A DNA stretch of 64,000 nucleotides from JAAFHB01 sp963677935 (GCA_963677935.2 CAXXEH010000003.1:1550001-1614000), one strand, 5' to 3'; positions 1-9,387 are shown, counted from the first letter of the stretch. Numbers and translations: made by a program. Notes: generated by a model from the sequence alone, not told the origin.

Positions 1-1345
1 CAGCAGCCATTGCCCTTAAAAAATGCCGGATGTAATCACCATAACCGTCGGTCCACCAAATTTCATAACAGTTGAAATCCGGGTACATGTTTTTCCCATC
101 TACATCAACCATATAAGTACACCAGCTTAGTTGCCTGATTGCTTCATCAACCATTTTGGTATCGCCGGTAAGTTCAGCATAACGAAGTTCTATCGAAGCA
201 TGGCGTGATGTGTGGCTTTGCCCTTGAAATTTATAGTCAGTTTGCTCACCAATAACTTTTAGTCCGTATTGCTTCCAGTGGTCAATGCTTAACACGTCAA
301 TCACCCATTTTTGAATGTTTTGAACATCTTCCTTCCATGCGGGTATCAATTCCTTATTGTCCATGATGAACCAAGCCATTTGTCCGGCATTAATCTGTGT
401 GTCAGACCAAAAAACAACATCTTCAAAAAATGGTCCCCAACGATTATTTGTAACAGGGTACTCAAGCATCCATTTTAATAGTTTATCAAATGCTTGCTGA
501 TAGGTATCTGAATTTTGACCTGCACCCATTGAAATCAATTGCTGGAATAAGCGCATTGTGCCAGTCCAGTTAGAGGTATATGTTGATTCAATTTTTGTAA
601 CACCATCTGATGCCAATATATATCCGATTTCCCCGGTTTTTGCATTAACTTTAAATGGGATTGGTGAATGGTCTTTATCTCCATCAGAAGTATGCGTTGC
701 AAGGGTATTGGCAATTTTTTTAGCTGTTTCGAGGTAAAGTCGATTCCCTGTTTTTTTGTATAATATCAACAGTTCATAACCAAAATCACCAGCTTTATCG
801 GGCTGAGTAAAGTATTTACCCAATATAAAGTCGCCATCATATGTAGGGAGTAGCTTGGTGTTGCAGGGGTATGGAATGTTGGGCCAAACGAAGGTAGAGT
901 CTGAAAAACCATGATTAATGTACCAATCGGCCTGAAAAACCATATTGTCCATTACCTCTTTGTTCCCGGTGTAGTCATAATAAAGATTGAATGATGAAAG
1001 CATCATGGCGAACTGATCGCCACCAATTCCGAGGTCGGCAGGATCCTGTGTGCGAAACAAAAAATAGAGCGGAGGGAATTTAATGCCATAATCTTTCTCG
1101 AAATTCGGGCAGTTCCTCATCCAATAACCTGGAATATTCTTCCAATATTCCCAGGTTAATGATACCACGTGATCAAATGAAACAGCGGGATCTTTATCGT
1201 ACCACGGAAGAATAAAATTATTTGCATCTGTTTTAATATCATGGTAAATCAGGTGCTTTTCTTTGCCAACTGCAGCCGATTGGCTATATGCCACGTTAAC
1301 GGAAAAAATGACAATTAAAATCGAATTAAGAAGATAAATTTTCAT
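1..1345 (-). CDS. GGDQ/DGYGDY-family secreted protein, copy A (3' end outside window)
   Basis: This gene starts at the ATG at 1345 and stays open to the left edge, so about 448 codons are visible and the C-terminal part is missing. By eye it is nearly identical to copy B just upstream (1493-3181). It has the same signal peptide (MKIYLLN, hydrophobic core, AYSQS), the LPWYDKDP segment, an intact GGDQFAMM motif and, at the edge, WWTDGYGDYIRHFLRAMAA. I do not recognise the family. The helix-rich repeats and conserved acidic and aromatic motifs suggest an alpha/alpha-toroid carbohydrate-active enzyme, but this is inference. It would be the last visible gene of the leftward operon that begins at the aldolase (9350). 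The leader just before the ATG, AAATTGTTTAAGT, closely resembles that of copies B and C. Confidence 0.85.
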   Translation of the reverse strand, partial: MKIYLLNSILIVIFSVNVAYSQSAAVGKEKHLIYHDIKTDANNFILPWYDKDPAVSFDHVVSLTWEYWKNIPGYWMRNCPNFEKDYGIKFPPLYFLFRTQDPADLGIGGDQFAMMLSSFNLYYDYTGNKEVMDNMVFQADWYINHGFSDSTFVWPNIPYPCNTKLLPTYDGDFILGKYFTQPDKAGDFGYELLILYKKTGNRLYLETAKKIANTLATHTSDGDKDHSPIPFKVNAKTGEIGYILASDGVTKIESTYTSNWTGTMRLFQQLISMGAGQNSDTYQQAFDKLLKWMLEYPVTNNRWGPFFEDVVFWSDTQINAGQMAWFIMDNKELIPAWKEDVQNIQKWVIDVLSIDHWKQYGLKVIGEQTDYKFQGQSHTSRHASIELRYAELTGDTKMVDEAIRQLSWCTYMVDVDGKNMYPDFNCYEIWWTDGYGDYIRHFLRAMAA

Positions 1346-1420
1346 ACTTAAACAATTTATTTTTTTAAGATTCGTTCGTTTTATTGGTGTTTATATTTAT
1401 CGCAAACCGTTTCATTTCAT

Positions 1421-1507
1421 CTGTTTATAATTTGTTTTTTAATTGCCAGATGGAACTCCCAATAATCATCCTCCTGTGAGAAAAAGGATTTCTCATGGTC
1501 GTTTCAT
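1421..1507 (-). repeat. Dispersed intergenic repeat, unit R1
   Basis: Read on the minus strand, the unit opens with ATGAAACGACCATGA and closes with TTCCATCTGGCAATTAAAAAACAAATTATAAACAG, given here as two adjoining motifs (TTCCATCTGGC, then AATTAAAAAACAAATTATA and AACAG). The same two ends bound the units at 17859-17955 and 49884-49994, with a variable middle that can form a hairpin. Here the middle has GAGAAA paired with TTTCTC. The unit lies between copies B and A, and its first bases supply the last codons of the extended copy B. Confidence 0.6.
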
Positions 1508-3181
1508 GTGATTATTATTTGCGGCAGCTACATCCACATTCCCGGAATGTGAATTAAGTGTAATTGAAATTTTTGATCCTTTCAGGTGTTTCACTTTCAA
1601 CACTCCTCCCGAACGAAGCGGTTGCCAGCTCCAACCCCCGGAAATATTGTCAGCGATTTCTTTTAAATTCGTCCCATCTGCCTTAACTTCTTTTGGTTTT
1701 GATTTCAGCCGGAAGATTTCTTCCGAAGAATTATCGAATGTCAGATAATTGATTGCAGCAGGCTGGTATGAGATTTCTTTTACCACAGACGATGTCCGCA
1801 ATAAATGGTTCGAATTTGAAGGTGCCAGCTGTGGATCAGCAGCCATTGCCCTTAAAAAATGCCGAATGTAATCACCATAGCCGTCGGTCCACCAAATTTC
1901 ATAACCGTCAAGAACTGGGTACGGGTTTTTCCCATCAACATCAACCATATAAGTACACCAGCTTAGTTGCCTGATTGCTTCATCGACCATTTTGGTATCG
2001 CCAGTAAGTTCAGCATAACGAAGTTCTATCGAAGCATGGCGTGATGTGTGGCTTTGCCCTTGAAATTTAAAGGCGGTTTGCTCACCAATAACTTTTAGTC
2101 CATATTGCTCCCAGGAGTCAATGCTTAACTTGTCAATCACCCAATTTTGAATGTTTTGAACATCTTCCTTCCATGCGGGTATCAATTCCTTATTGTCCAT
2201 GATGAACCAGGCCATTTGTCCGGCATTAATCTGTGTGTCAGACCAAAAAACAACATCTTCAAAAAATGGTCCCCAACGATTATTTGTAACAGGGTACTCA
2301 AGCATCCATTTTAATAGTTTATCAAATGCTTGCTGATAGGTATCTGAATTTTGACCTGCACCCATTGAAATCAATTGCTGGAATAAGCGCATTGTGCCAG
2401 TCCAGTTAGAGGTATATGTTGATTCAATTTTTGTAACACCATCTGATGCCAATATATATCCGACTTCCCCGGTTTTTGCATTAACTTTAAATGGAATTGG
2501 TGAATGGTCTTTATCTCCATCAGAAGTATGTGTTGCAAGGGTATTGGCAATTTTTTTAGCTGTTTCGAGGTAAAGTCGATTCCCTGTTTTTTTGTATAAT
2601 ATCACCAGTTCATAACCAAAATCACCAGCCTTATCGGGCTGAGTAAAGTCTTTACCCAGTATAAGGTCGCCATCATATGTTGGAAGTGGTTTGGTGTTGC
2701 AGGGGTATGGAATATTGGGCCAAACGAAGGTCGAGTCTGAAAAACCATGATTAATGTACCAATCAGCCTGAAAAACCATATTGTCCATCACCTCTTTGTT
2801 CCCGGTGTAGTCATAATAAAGATTGAATGATGAAAGCATCATGGCGAACTGGTCGCCACCAATTCCGAGGTCGGCAGCATCATTTGTGCGAAACAAAAAA
2901 TAGAGCGGAGGAAATTTAATGCCATAATCTTTCTCGAAATTAGGGTAATTCCTCATCCAATATCCTGGAATATTCTTCCAATATTCCCATGTTAATGATA
3001 CCACGTGATCAAATGAAACAGCAGGATCTTTATCGTACCACGGAAGAATAAAATTATTTGCATCTGTTTTAATATCATGGTAAATCAGGTGCTTTTCGTT
3101 GACAACTAAAACCGATTGGCTATAGGCCACGTTAACGGAAAAAATGGCAATTAAAAACAAATTAAGAAGATAAATTTTCAT
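1493..3181 (-). CDS. GGDQ/DGYGDY-family secreted protein, copy B (extended C-terminus)
   Basis: A 562-residue secreted protein of unrecognised family. It has an N-terminal signal peptide (about residues 1-22, ending AYSQS), then LPWYDKDP, GGDQFAMMLSSF, PNIPYPCN, YDGDLILGK, PDKAGDFGYE, PFKVNAKTGE, GPFFEDV, WSDTQINA, GEQTAF, SHTSRHAS and WWTDGYGDYIRHFLRA. A short C-terminal beta-like part ends in GGVLKVKHLKGSKISITL. Conserved acidic, His and Trp residues and the mainly helical pattern suggest an alpha/alpha-barrel glycosidase or lyase, though specificity cannot be read. It lies between copies A and C in the leftward operon. Copy C stops right after ISITL. Copy B lacks one T there, so translation runs on for about 20 residues (NSHSGNVDVAAANNNHMKRP) into what is spacer sequence in the sister copy. 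Confidence 0.9.
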   Translation of the reverse strand: MKIYLLNLFLIAIFSVNVAYSQSVLVVNEKHLIYHDIKTDANNFILPWYDKDPAVSFDHVVSLTWEYWKNIPGYWMRNYPNFEKDYGIKFPPLYFLFRTNDAADLGIGGDQFAMMLSSFNLYYDYTGNKEVMDNMVFQADWYINHGFSDSTFVWPNIPYPCNTKPLPTYDGDLILGKDFTQPDKAGDFGYELVILYKKTGNRLYLETAKKIANTLATHTSDGDKDHSPIPFKVNAKTGEVGYILASDGVTKIESTYTSNWTGTMRLFQQLISMGAGQNSDTYQQAFDKLLKWMLEYPVTNNRWGPFFEDVVFWSDTQINAGQMAWFIMDNKELIPAWKEDVQNIQNWVIDKLSIDSWEQYGLKVIGEQTAFKFQGQSHTSRHASIELRYAELTGDTKMVDEAIRQLSWCTYMVDVDGKNPYPVLDGYEIWWTDGYGDYIRHFLRAMAADPQLAPSNSNHLLRTSSVVKEISYQPAAINYLTFDNSSEEIFRLKSKPKEVKADGTNLKEIADNISGGWSWQPLRSGGVLKVKHLKGSKISITLNSHSGNVDVAAANNNHMKRP

Positions 3182-3301
3182 ACTTAAATAATTTATTTTT
3201 TAAGATTCGTTCATTTTATTGGTGTTCATATTTATCGCAAACATTTTCAGTTCATGTTATTATTATTTGCGGCAGCCACATCCACATTCCCGGAATGTGA
3301 A

Positions 3302-4930
3302 TTAAAGTGTAATTGAAATTTTTGATCCTTTCAAATGTTTCAATTTCAAAACTCCTCCCGAACGAAGCGGTTGCCAGCTCCATCCCCCGGAAATATTGAC
3401 AGAGATTTCTTTTAAGCTCTTTCCATCTGCCTCAACTTTTTTTGGTTTTGATTTCAGCCGGAAGATTTCTTCCGAAGAATTATCGAATGTCAGATAATTG
3501 ATTGCAGCAGGCTGGTATGAGATTTCTTTTATCACTGACGATGTCCGCAATAAATGATTCGAATTGGGAGGCGCCAGCTGTGGATCAGCAGCCATCGCCC
3601 TTAAAAAATGCCGGATGTAATCACCATAGCCGTCGGTCCACCAAATTTCATAACCATCGAAATCTGGCCACAGGTTTTTCCCATCATTATCAACCATATA
3701 AGTACACCAGCTTAGTTGCCTGATTGCTTCATCGACCATTTTGGTATCGCCGGTAAGTTCAGCATAACGAAGTTCGTTCGAAGCATGACGTGATGTGTGG
3801 CTTTGCCCTTGACATTTATAGGCGGTTTGCTCACCAATAACTTTTAGTCCATATTGTTCCCAATAGTCAATGCTTAACTTGTCAATCACCCATTTTTGAA
3901 TGTTTTGAACATCTTCCTTCCATGCGGGTATCAATTCCTTATTGTCCATAATGAACCATGCCATTTGTCCGGCATTAATCTGTGTATCAGACCAACAACC
4001 AATATCTTCGAAAAATGGGCCCCAACGATTAACTGTAACAGGGTACTTAATCATCCATTTTAATAGTTTATCAAATGCTTGCTGATAGGTATCTGAATTT
4101 TGACCTACACCTATTGAAATCAATTGCTGGAATAAGCGCATTGTGCCTGTCCAGTTAGTGGTATATGTTGTTCCAATTTTTGTAACACCATCTGATGCCA
4201 ATATATATCCGACTTCCCCGGTTTTTGCATTAACTTTAAATGGGATTGGTGAATGGTCTTTATCTCCATCAGAAGTATGTATTGCAAGGGTATTGGCAAT
4301 TTTTTTAGCTGTTTCGAGGTAAAGTCGATTCCCTGTTTTTTTGTATAATATCACCAGTTCATAACCAAAATCACCAGCCTTATCGGGCTGAGTAAAGTCT
4401 TTACCCAGTATAAGGTCGCCATCATATGTAGGGAGTAGCTTGGTGTTGCAGGGGTATGGAATGTTGGGCCAAACGAAGGTAGAGTCTGAAAAACCATGAT
4501 TAATGTACCAATCGGCCTGAAAAACCATATTGTCCATCACCTCTTTGTTCCCGGTGTAGTCATAATAAAGATTGAATGATGAAAGCATCATGGCGAACTG
4601 GCCGCCACCAATTCCGAGGTCGGCAGGATCCTGTGTGCGAAACAAAAAATAGAGCGGAGGGAATTTAATGCCATAATCTTTCTCGAAATTCGGGCAGTTC
4701 CTCATCCAATAACCTGGAATATTCTTCCAATATTCCCAGGTTAATGATACCACGTGATCAAATGAAACAGCAGGATCTTTATCGTACCACGGAAGAATAA
4801 AATTATTTGCATCTGTTTTAATATCATGGTAAATCAGGTGCTTTTCTTTGCCAACTAATGCCGATTGGCTATATGCCACATTAACGAAAAAAATGGCAAT
4901 TAATATCGAATTAAGAAGATAGATTTTCAT
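3302..4930 (-). CDS. GGDQ/DGYGDY-family secreted protein, copy C (GGDQ changed to GGGQ)
   Basis: A 542-residue near-duplicate of copies A and B, with the same signal peptide, motif order and C-terminal ISITL stop. It is the first of the tandem copies after the MtlD-like gene (29-bp gap), so it probably belongs to the leftward aldolase-kinase operon. Residues that differ from copies A and B fall at otherwise conserved places. GGDQFAMM reads GGGQFAMM, HASIELRY reads HASNELRY and FEDVVFWSDTQ reads FEDIGCWSDTQ. The Asp of GGDQ is retained in copies A and B and in the diverged members at 14743 and 20914, so its loss may mean reduced or altered activity. The truncated relic at 22768-23306 carries the same GGGQ change, making copy C its closest relative. 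Confidence 0.9.
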   Translation of the reverse strand: MKIYLLNSILIAIFFVNVAYSQSALVGKEKHLIYHDIKTDANNFILPWYDKDPAVSFDHVVSLTWEYWKNIPGYWMRNCPNFEKDYGIKFPPLYFLFRTQDPADLGIGGGQFAMMLSSFNLYYDYTGNKEVMDNMVFQADWYINHGFSDSTFVWPNIPYPCNTKLLPTYDGDLILGKDFTQPDKAGDFGYELVILYKKTGNRLYLETAKKIANTLAIHTSDGDKDHSPIPFKVNAKTGEVGYILASDGVTKIGTTYTTNWTGTMRLFQQLISIGVGQNSDTYQQAFDKLLKWMIKYPVTVNRWGPFFEDIGCWSDTQINAGQMAWFIMDNKELIPAWKEDVQNIQKWVIDKLSIDYWEQYGLKVIGEQTAYKCQGQSHTSRHASNELRYAELTGDTKMVDEAIRQLSWCTYMVDNDGKNLWPDFDGYEIWWTDGYGDYIRHFLRAMAADPQLAPPNSNHLLRTSSVIKEISYQPAAINYLTFDNSSEEIFRLKSKPKKVEADGKSLKEISVNISGGWSWQPLRSGGVLKLKHLKGSKISITL

Positions 4931-4959
4931 ACTTAAATAATTTGGTTTTTAAGATTAGC

Positions 4960-6195
4960 TCAATTGAATTGTTCATTCAACGAATTGTCAAAATTTATTG
5001 CTTTAAAAAATATTTCATGATCAGCAATTTGGTCGAATCCGCAAATGGCTGTCAATACTGATTTAATTCCATATGCATAAATTGTCGGAAAATTACTATC
5101 AGCGGGAAATACATTTCCCGATTCATCGGTTGCACTAAAATGACAACCGCAGACCAAAGCCTCCAAAATTAAATCATAGGGTAATTCCAGTTCAACAGCC
5201 AAATGAATTGCACCAGCAAGACGGTCATCGGCTCCCAACTTTCGCTGCAAATCACAACCCACCCGAAAGATGGTATCTCCCAACGCCTTATTCTGAAATC
5301 GTAAAATCAGGTCATCGATATGCTCAGTAAGCAGTTCAATGGTAAATTCATCAGGGTATTTTTTTAAAAGCAAATTGGCAGCCTGCAACATAGTATTCCG
5401 GATCTTCTCTTTTAACTGGTTATCGGAAAGAACCTCATATAAGAAAGTATATTCAGGATAAGCCAGAAAGCCCAAATAGGCGGTAGTGGCATGACCAAGA
5501 TTGTGAATAAATAGTTTACGATCCACCCATGCCTTTATGTTCTTTTTTGGAGCAAGTCCTTCAATCTGAGGAATCGGATTTTTAAAAGCATTTTTGTCAA
5601 GAATCAAGGTGTTATAAGGTTCCGCAAAGACCTGGAGAATGTCTGCTTCCATGTCTTTTTTAGACATAATGGGAACCATTTTTCCAATGCTTGTTTCGAT
5701 CAACCCAACCTTTTTCGTTAAAGGATATCCAACTGGCAAATATGTACTAAGCTCTTTACGAATGAATTCTGCTGAATTACGGAGATTCTCGGCAATAATA
5801 ATATCAAGAGGCGTCTCGGTGTGTTCATATCTGGATATTAATCCTTTGGCAATAACTGGCATTATCGATTTTAGACCATTTAATCCAACAGAGACTGCGG
5901 CAATGTCGGCTGTTGTAATCTCTGCAATAACCGACTCTGTATCACCTGCAAAGACACCGCGAACATTTTGAACATTAATAATCTTGTCAGATTTTTCTCC
6001 TTTTATCACTACATTGTAGTTTCGCCGTAAATTTAGTTCATCAATAACAGGCTGGAAAATATCAATAAAGACAACTTCATACCCACCCTTGCTGAAAAGT
6101 TGGCCAATAAATGACCTGCCAATTTTACCAGCGCCAAACAAAACTAACTTCTTCTGAATCGGATTAAGATTACTCAAAGCATCAGGATTTAACAT
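4960..6195 (-). CDS. Mannitol-1-phosphate 5-dehydrogenase-like polyol dehydrogenase, paralog 1
   Basis: A long-chain NAD-dependent polyol dehydrogenase of the MtlD group, which interconverts a hexitol phosphate (classically mannitol-1-P) and a ketose phosphate (fructose-6-P). The N-terminal Rossmann motif LVLFGAGKIGRSFIG is clear. Further on, AENLRNSAEFIRKEL, ETSIGKMVPIM, KAWVDRKLFIHNLGHATTAYLG (split KAWVDRKLFIHN and LGHATTAYLG) and RFQNKALGDTIFRVGCDL match the family's C-terminal catalytic domain, with Lys and His of the K...N..H site in the KLFIHNLGH stretch. I chose the ATG at 6195 because it leaves a 25-bp gap after the preceding gene and places the Rossmann motif near the N-terminus. 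An ATG at 6231 would add 12 residues. No PTS genes are nearby, so the substrate is probably made by the FGGY kinase or imported unphosphorylated. A second paralog lies at 55455-56600. Confidence 0.8.
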   Translation of the reverse strand: MLNPDALSNLNPIQKKLVLFGAGKIGRSFIGQLFSKGGYEVVFIDIFQPVIDELNLRRNYNVVIKGEKSDKIINVQNVRGVFAGDTESVIAEITTADIAAVSVGLNGLKSIMPVIAKGLISRYEHTETPLDIIIAENLRNSAEFIRKELSTYLPVGYPLTKKVGLIETSIGKMVPIMSKKDMEADILQVFAEPYNTLILDKNAFKNPIPQIEGLAPKKNIKAWVDRKLFIHNLGHATTAYLGFLAYPEYTFLYEVLSDNQLKEKIRNTMLQAANLLLKKYPDEFTIELLTEHIDDLILRFQNKALGDTIFRVGCDLQRKLGADDRLAGAIHLAVELELPYDLILEALVCGCHFSATDESGNVFPADSNFPTIYAYGIKSVLTAICGFDQIADHEIFFKAINFDNSLNEQFN

Positions 6196-6220
6196 GGTTA
6201 AATAATTACACGCTATACAA

Positions 6221-6967
6221 TTAAAAATCAATCTCGTACTTCATATCTACAGGTTCCCAATAGATCTGCCTTATTCTGATATTTCGGACACGGATTTTAC
6301 TGCAATATGCCTCAAAACCTACCATTGTATATTTTTGATTATCAACTGGATTTGGATCCATTGCTTCGAGCAATAATTTCCCGTCAGCAAGAATAAAACA
6401 ATGACCATCGATACTACCAGCCTGAATCTTGTATATTTTGCCTGGTTCGAAATTATATAGTGGAGTCCCCACCATGAACTTATAGTCGTTTGATTTCTCA
6501 ATCCCAACTTTCCCTGTCCACCATCCCTGCAATCCAGCCACATATGCAATCCCTCGCTGATCAGTTTTCGAAAGCCATTCCCCATTCCACATCACATTAA
6601 TGTCATGTGAAGATGGCAGAATTGTCTGTGCTTCAAATTCAACCAGCACATTTCCCGGAAAATCCTGTTTTAGAATAGCCATACCCGGCCAGTTACCAGG
6701 ATTTTCTCCTTCCAGCCAGCCATCCTTAACTTCCCATTTACTGTGATGTACAGTCCATAAACTGGAAAAGTTTTCCTGAGTCAGAACTTTGTCAAACAGT
6801 ATCTTAGACGAATCCAAAAGGATTCGTTTTTTCATGAGTTCAATTGTATTCATCTTATTCAATTTTGGTGCTGGATTATTTCCTTTCATTTCTGACTTAT
6901 TTCCTGAAAAAAGCATTGAAAGAATTATTGCGATAAAAATTCCGGAAATATTATTTCTTAAATTCAT
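6221..6967 (-). CDS. Secreted LamG/DUF1080-like concanavalin-fold protein
   Basis: From the ATG at 6967 this encodes about 248 residues: a signal sequence (MNLRNNISGIFIAIILSMLFSG), a linker, then a beta-rich domain. That domain runs through SSLWTVHHSKWEVKDGWLEG, LVEFEAQTILPSSHDINVMW, GKVGIEKSNDYKF, GKIYKIQAGSIDG and VGFEAYCSKIRVRNIRI. The pattern of 'weight of evidence' Trp/Gly turns and the closing KIRVRNIRI strand resemble the LamG/DUF1080 (3-keto-disaccharide hydrolase-type) jelly-roll proteins common in glycan loci. I infer glycan binding or hydrolysis outside the cytoplasm, without a known substrate. An ORF from 7048 would overlap the kinase gene by 53 bp, so the later start is preferred. 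It lies between the FGGY kinase and MtlD-like genes in the leftward operon. Confidence 0.6.
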   Translation of the reverse strand: MNLRNNISGIFIAIILSMLFSGNKSEMKGNNPAPKLNKMNTIELMKKRILLDSSKILFDKVLTQENFSSLWTVHHSKWEVKDGWLEGENPGNWPGMAILKQDFPGNVLVEFEAQTILPSSHDINVMWNGEWLSKTDQRGIAYVAGLQGWWTGKVGIEKSNDYKFMVGTPLYNFEPGKIYKIQAGSIDGHCFILADGKLLLEAMDPNPVDNQKYTMVGFEAYCSKIRVRNIRIRQIYWEPVDMKYEIDF

Positions 6968-6995
6968 TGGATTGTGTTTTAAAAGATGTATCATA

Positions 6996-8519
6996 TTACC
7001 AGAATTTTTCAAGTGACTGATAAAGCTGAAGATATTTGGCATAGACAAGCTTGTATTGCTCGTGTTTTAGAGGATCAGGCTCAACAAGGGTTTGCGATTT
7101 AACTGAAATCTGACAAGCCTCATTAAGGTCTTTGAACAGACCTGTTCCAACGCCGGCAAGTAATGCAGCGCCGATGGCTGCATTATCAGAAATATTCAAA
7201 GTATGAACCGGTAAACCGGTCATGTCAGATAAAATCTGAATCCACAAGCGACTTTTAGACCCACCACCCAACAAATGAATGTCACGAACGAGAATTCCTT
7301 GCTCTTTCATAATTTGAATGTTTCGATGAATCATGCAAACAACAGATTCCAGAATAGCTCTTGTAAAATGAGCTTTAGACATTCCCATTTTTATTCCGGC
7401 AAACACGCCTTTAGCTTCTGAATTAAATTCAGGGGAACCTGCTCCCATTAAATGAGGCAACATGACCAAACCATCGGCACCTGGATTAATTTTCTCAGCC
7501 TGTTCTACCATCAGATCATAGGCATCCAACCCTTTCTTTCTGGCTTTTCTAAGTTCTGTTCCACAAAACTCATCCCTAAACCATTTCAATACCATCCCTG
7601 CTGTCTGACCATATGGAAGTAAAAAATAAAGACCATTAATTGCATGGCATTGACAAGGCAGTTTTAAGGCAAGATCACTAACAGGTTTGTCCAAAGACAC
7701 ACACATTGCCATGGAACCACCAATAGTTAGCGTAACATCGCCCGAGCGAATACTTCCTGAACCAATTGCACCTGCCGGATGATCGTATGCTCCTGTAACA
7801 CACTGGGTGTTCATTATAAGTCCGGTTTCTTTTTGGGCTTCAGAAGTTAATGTTCCAATCGAAATCCCAGATGGATTAATCTGAGGCAACTGTGCTTCTG
7901 AAATCCCAATAAATTCAAGCATTTCCGACCACCACGACTTTTTGCTGATGTCAAAATAAAGGGTGGATGACACCAAAGAATGTTCCGTATGATATTTACC
8001 GGTCATTTTATAAATGAGGTAATCTTCAACCAACAAGTATTTGAAAGCTCTGCGGAAGGTTTCAGGTTCGTTCTTTTTAAGCCACAAAATGCGGGTTGCC
8101 GGCCAGGTTGGAACCAATTCAGGCTGCCCCGAAATATCCATAATAAGCTGTTTGCCAAACTTTTGTTCAATTTCCTTAGCTTCGACTGTTGACCGGTTAT
8201 CAAGCCAAACAATAGCCTTCCGGATAGGATTGCCATTTGCATCCACAACAATTAATGTTTCACCCTGGCTTGAAAATGCAAGACCTTTCACTCCCTCAGG
8301 GTTAACCTTTGAATTAGTTAACAGCTCCTGAATTACAAGACAGGTAATCTTCCAGTAAACATCCGGATGAACTTCACAGGTATCATTAGGCCCTGAATCA
8401 AGAGTATACTCCTTCATGGCTGAAGCCAAAAGAACTCCTTCATTATTCAGCAAAACACTTTTAACCGAGGTTGTCCCAACATCAATTCCTAAAACATAAC
8501 TTGCTTTACCCGAATTCAT
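6996..8519 (-). CDS. FGGY-family sugar kinase (xylulokinase-like)
   Basis: A 507-residue cytoplasmic ATP-dependent kinase phosphorylating a ketose or polyol. The N-terminal phosphate-1 motif reads VLGIDVGTTSVKSVLL. The middle has WLDNRST and the catalytic Asp segment GAYDHPAGAIGSG. The C-terminal half has TIGGSMAMC, LLGGGSKSRLWIQILSDMTG (adenosine motif) and AAIGAALLAGVG. Length and motifs fit the XylB/RhaB/FucK group, and xylulokinase-like is the closest impression, but substrate specificity cannot be fixed from sequence alone. It follows the aldolase by 15 bp, the classic kinase-aldolase pair of a phosphorylated ketose pathway. The FucI/AraA-like isomerase across the divergent promoter (16446) would supply the ketose. 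Confidence 0.88.
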   Translation of the reverse strand: MNSGKASYVLGIDVGTTSVKSVLLNNEGVLLASAMKEYTLDSGPNDTCEVHPDVYWKITCLVIQELLTNSKVNPEGVKGLAFSSQGETLIVVDANGNPIRKAIVWLDNRSTVEAKEIEQKFGKQLIMDISGQPELVPTWPATRILWLKKNEPETFRRAFKYLLVEDYLIYKMTGKYHTEHSLVSSTLYFDISKKSWWSEMLEFIGISEAQLPQINPSGISIGTLTSEAQKETGLIMNTQCVTGAYDHPAGAIGSGSIRSGDVTLTIGGSMAMCVSLDKPVSDLALKLPCQCHAINGLYFLLPYGQTAGMVLKWFRDEFCGTELRKARKKGLDAYDLMVEQAEKINPGADGLVMLPHLMGAGSPEFNSEAKGVFAGIKMGMSKAHFTRAILESVVCMIHRNIQIMKEQGILVRDIHLLGGGSKSRLWIQILSDMTGLPVHTLNISDNAAIGAALLAGVGTGLFKDLNEACQISVKSQTLVEPDPLKHEQYKLVYAKYLQLYQSLEKFW

Positions 8520-8534
8520 AAATTGGTATTTTTA

Positions 8535-9350
8535 TTAATCCTTAAGATCATACTTTAAAACAGCATCCTGTGGAGATAATCCTTTCTTAACAACTTCGCA
8601 TAAAGCGGCCTGAAAAGCAAACGGATCTTTTACCTGAATCGCATTCCGCCCAAAAACAACCCCGCGGGCGCCATCTTTGATCTCCTCAGAAGCAAGTTGC
8701 AAAGCCTGAATTTGTAGCGGGGTCTTCTCTGCACCAAGACCAAATACCGGTACAGGGCAACTTTCGGTTACCTTTTTGAAATCATAGGTGTTAAAAGTTT
8801 TGATCATATCACAACCCAATTCACTCAATATTCGGCATGATGTATAAACCTGTTCGTGCATTTGCTCCCTGGTTAATGTTCCCGAATGTGCCGGAAAATA
8901 TTCACCGACTACCGGAATCCCATACTTGCCGGCTTCGTTAACTAACCGACTATACACTTCTACATTCCGGGTATCAGTTTCTTCGCTGCCAGTCTGCAGG
9001 GTAAGTGATGCCAGTATAATTTCTGCTCCGTTGGCAACTGCCTGCTCCACCGTTTGGGCAACCACGGTATATGCATTGTTGTAGTTCCAGTGAAAACAAT
9101 ATACCGAACTCCAGTTTAACCTTACAATTGGCATCGGTGCACCTTTAAAATTGAATACCGGACGCAAATGTTTAAGCATACCGGGACTTAGTAAAACACC
9201 ATCAACGCAGGGATTTATTTTCAGCGCTGTTTCTTTCAGATTAATCATCCCGGGAATCGGGCCATCAAACATACCATGATCAATGGCAACAATTACAGCA
9301 TTCTCACCCTTATTAAAAAGCTTTTCGAGCTTTAAATCTTTTCCATTCAT
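8535..9350 (-). CDS. DhnA/LsrF-type class I aldolase, copy 1
   Basis: A 271-residue (beta/alpha)8 aldolase of the class I FBP aldolase/DhnA/LsrF type, expected to cleave or acyl-transfer a ketose phosphate through a Schiff-base Lys. Visible motifs are AVIVAIDHGMFDGPIPG, GVLLSPGML, GAEIILASLTLQTG, IPVVGEYFPAHSG, CDMIKTFNTYDF (the Lys of MIKTF is the likely Schiff-base residue), PVPVFGLGAEKT and ARGVVFGRNAIQ, a phosphate-binding type loop. It is the first gene of the leftward operon and faces the DeoR gene across 183 bp. A second copy at 34162-34977 differs at only two residues (E/K in GSEETDT and E/G in ASEEIKDG), which shows a recent duplication. Confidence 0.85.
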   Translation of the reverse strand: MNGKDLKLEKLFNKGENAVIVAIDHGMFDGPIPGMINLKETALKINPCVDGVLLSPGMLKHLRPVFNFKGAPMPIVRLNWSSVYCFHWNYNNAYTVVAQTVEQAVANGAEIILASLTLQTGSEETDTRNVEVYSRLVNEAGKYGIPVVGEYFPAHSGTLTREQMHEQVYTSCRILSELGCDMIKTFNTYDFKKVTESCPVPVFGLGAEKTPLQIQALQLASEEIKDGARGVVFGRNAIQVKDPFAFQAALCEVVKKGLSPQDAVLKYDLKD

Positions 9351-9367
9351 AATAATAAAATTAATTC

Positions 9368-9387
9368 ATGATCGTTTATGATCGTTT
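9368..9387. promoter_or_regulatory. Tandem 10-bp direct repeat, likely DeoR operator at the aldolase side
   Basis: ATGATCGTTT occurs twice in a row with no spacer, followed by TATGAAT. A 10-bp period puts both copies on the same helical face, as is usual for DeoR-family operators. It lies 18 bp upstream of the aldolase ATG, where it could block transcription or its start. The duplicated aldolase promoter keeps the same repeat (34995-35014). Assignment to the adjacent regulator is inference. Confidence 0.5.

Noticed and set aside
1..4930. A CRISPR array or phage tail-fibre repeat, suggested by long direct repeats
   Set aside because: The repeats are whole ~1.7-kb protein-coding genes with signal peptides, not short repeats with spacers.
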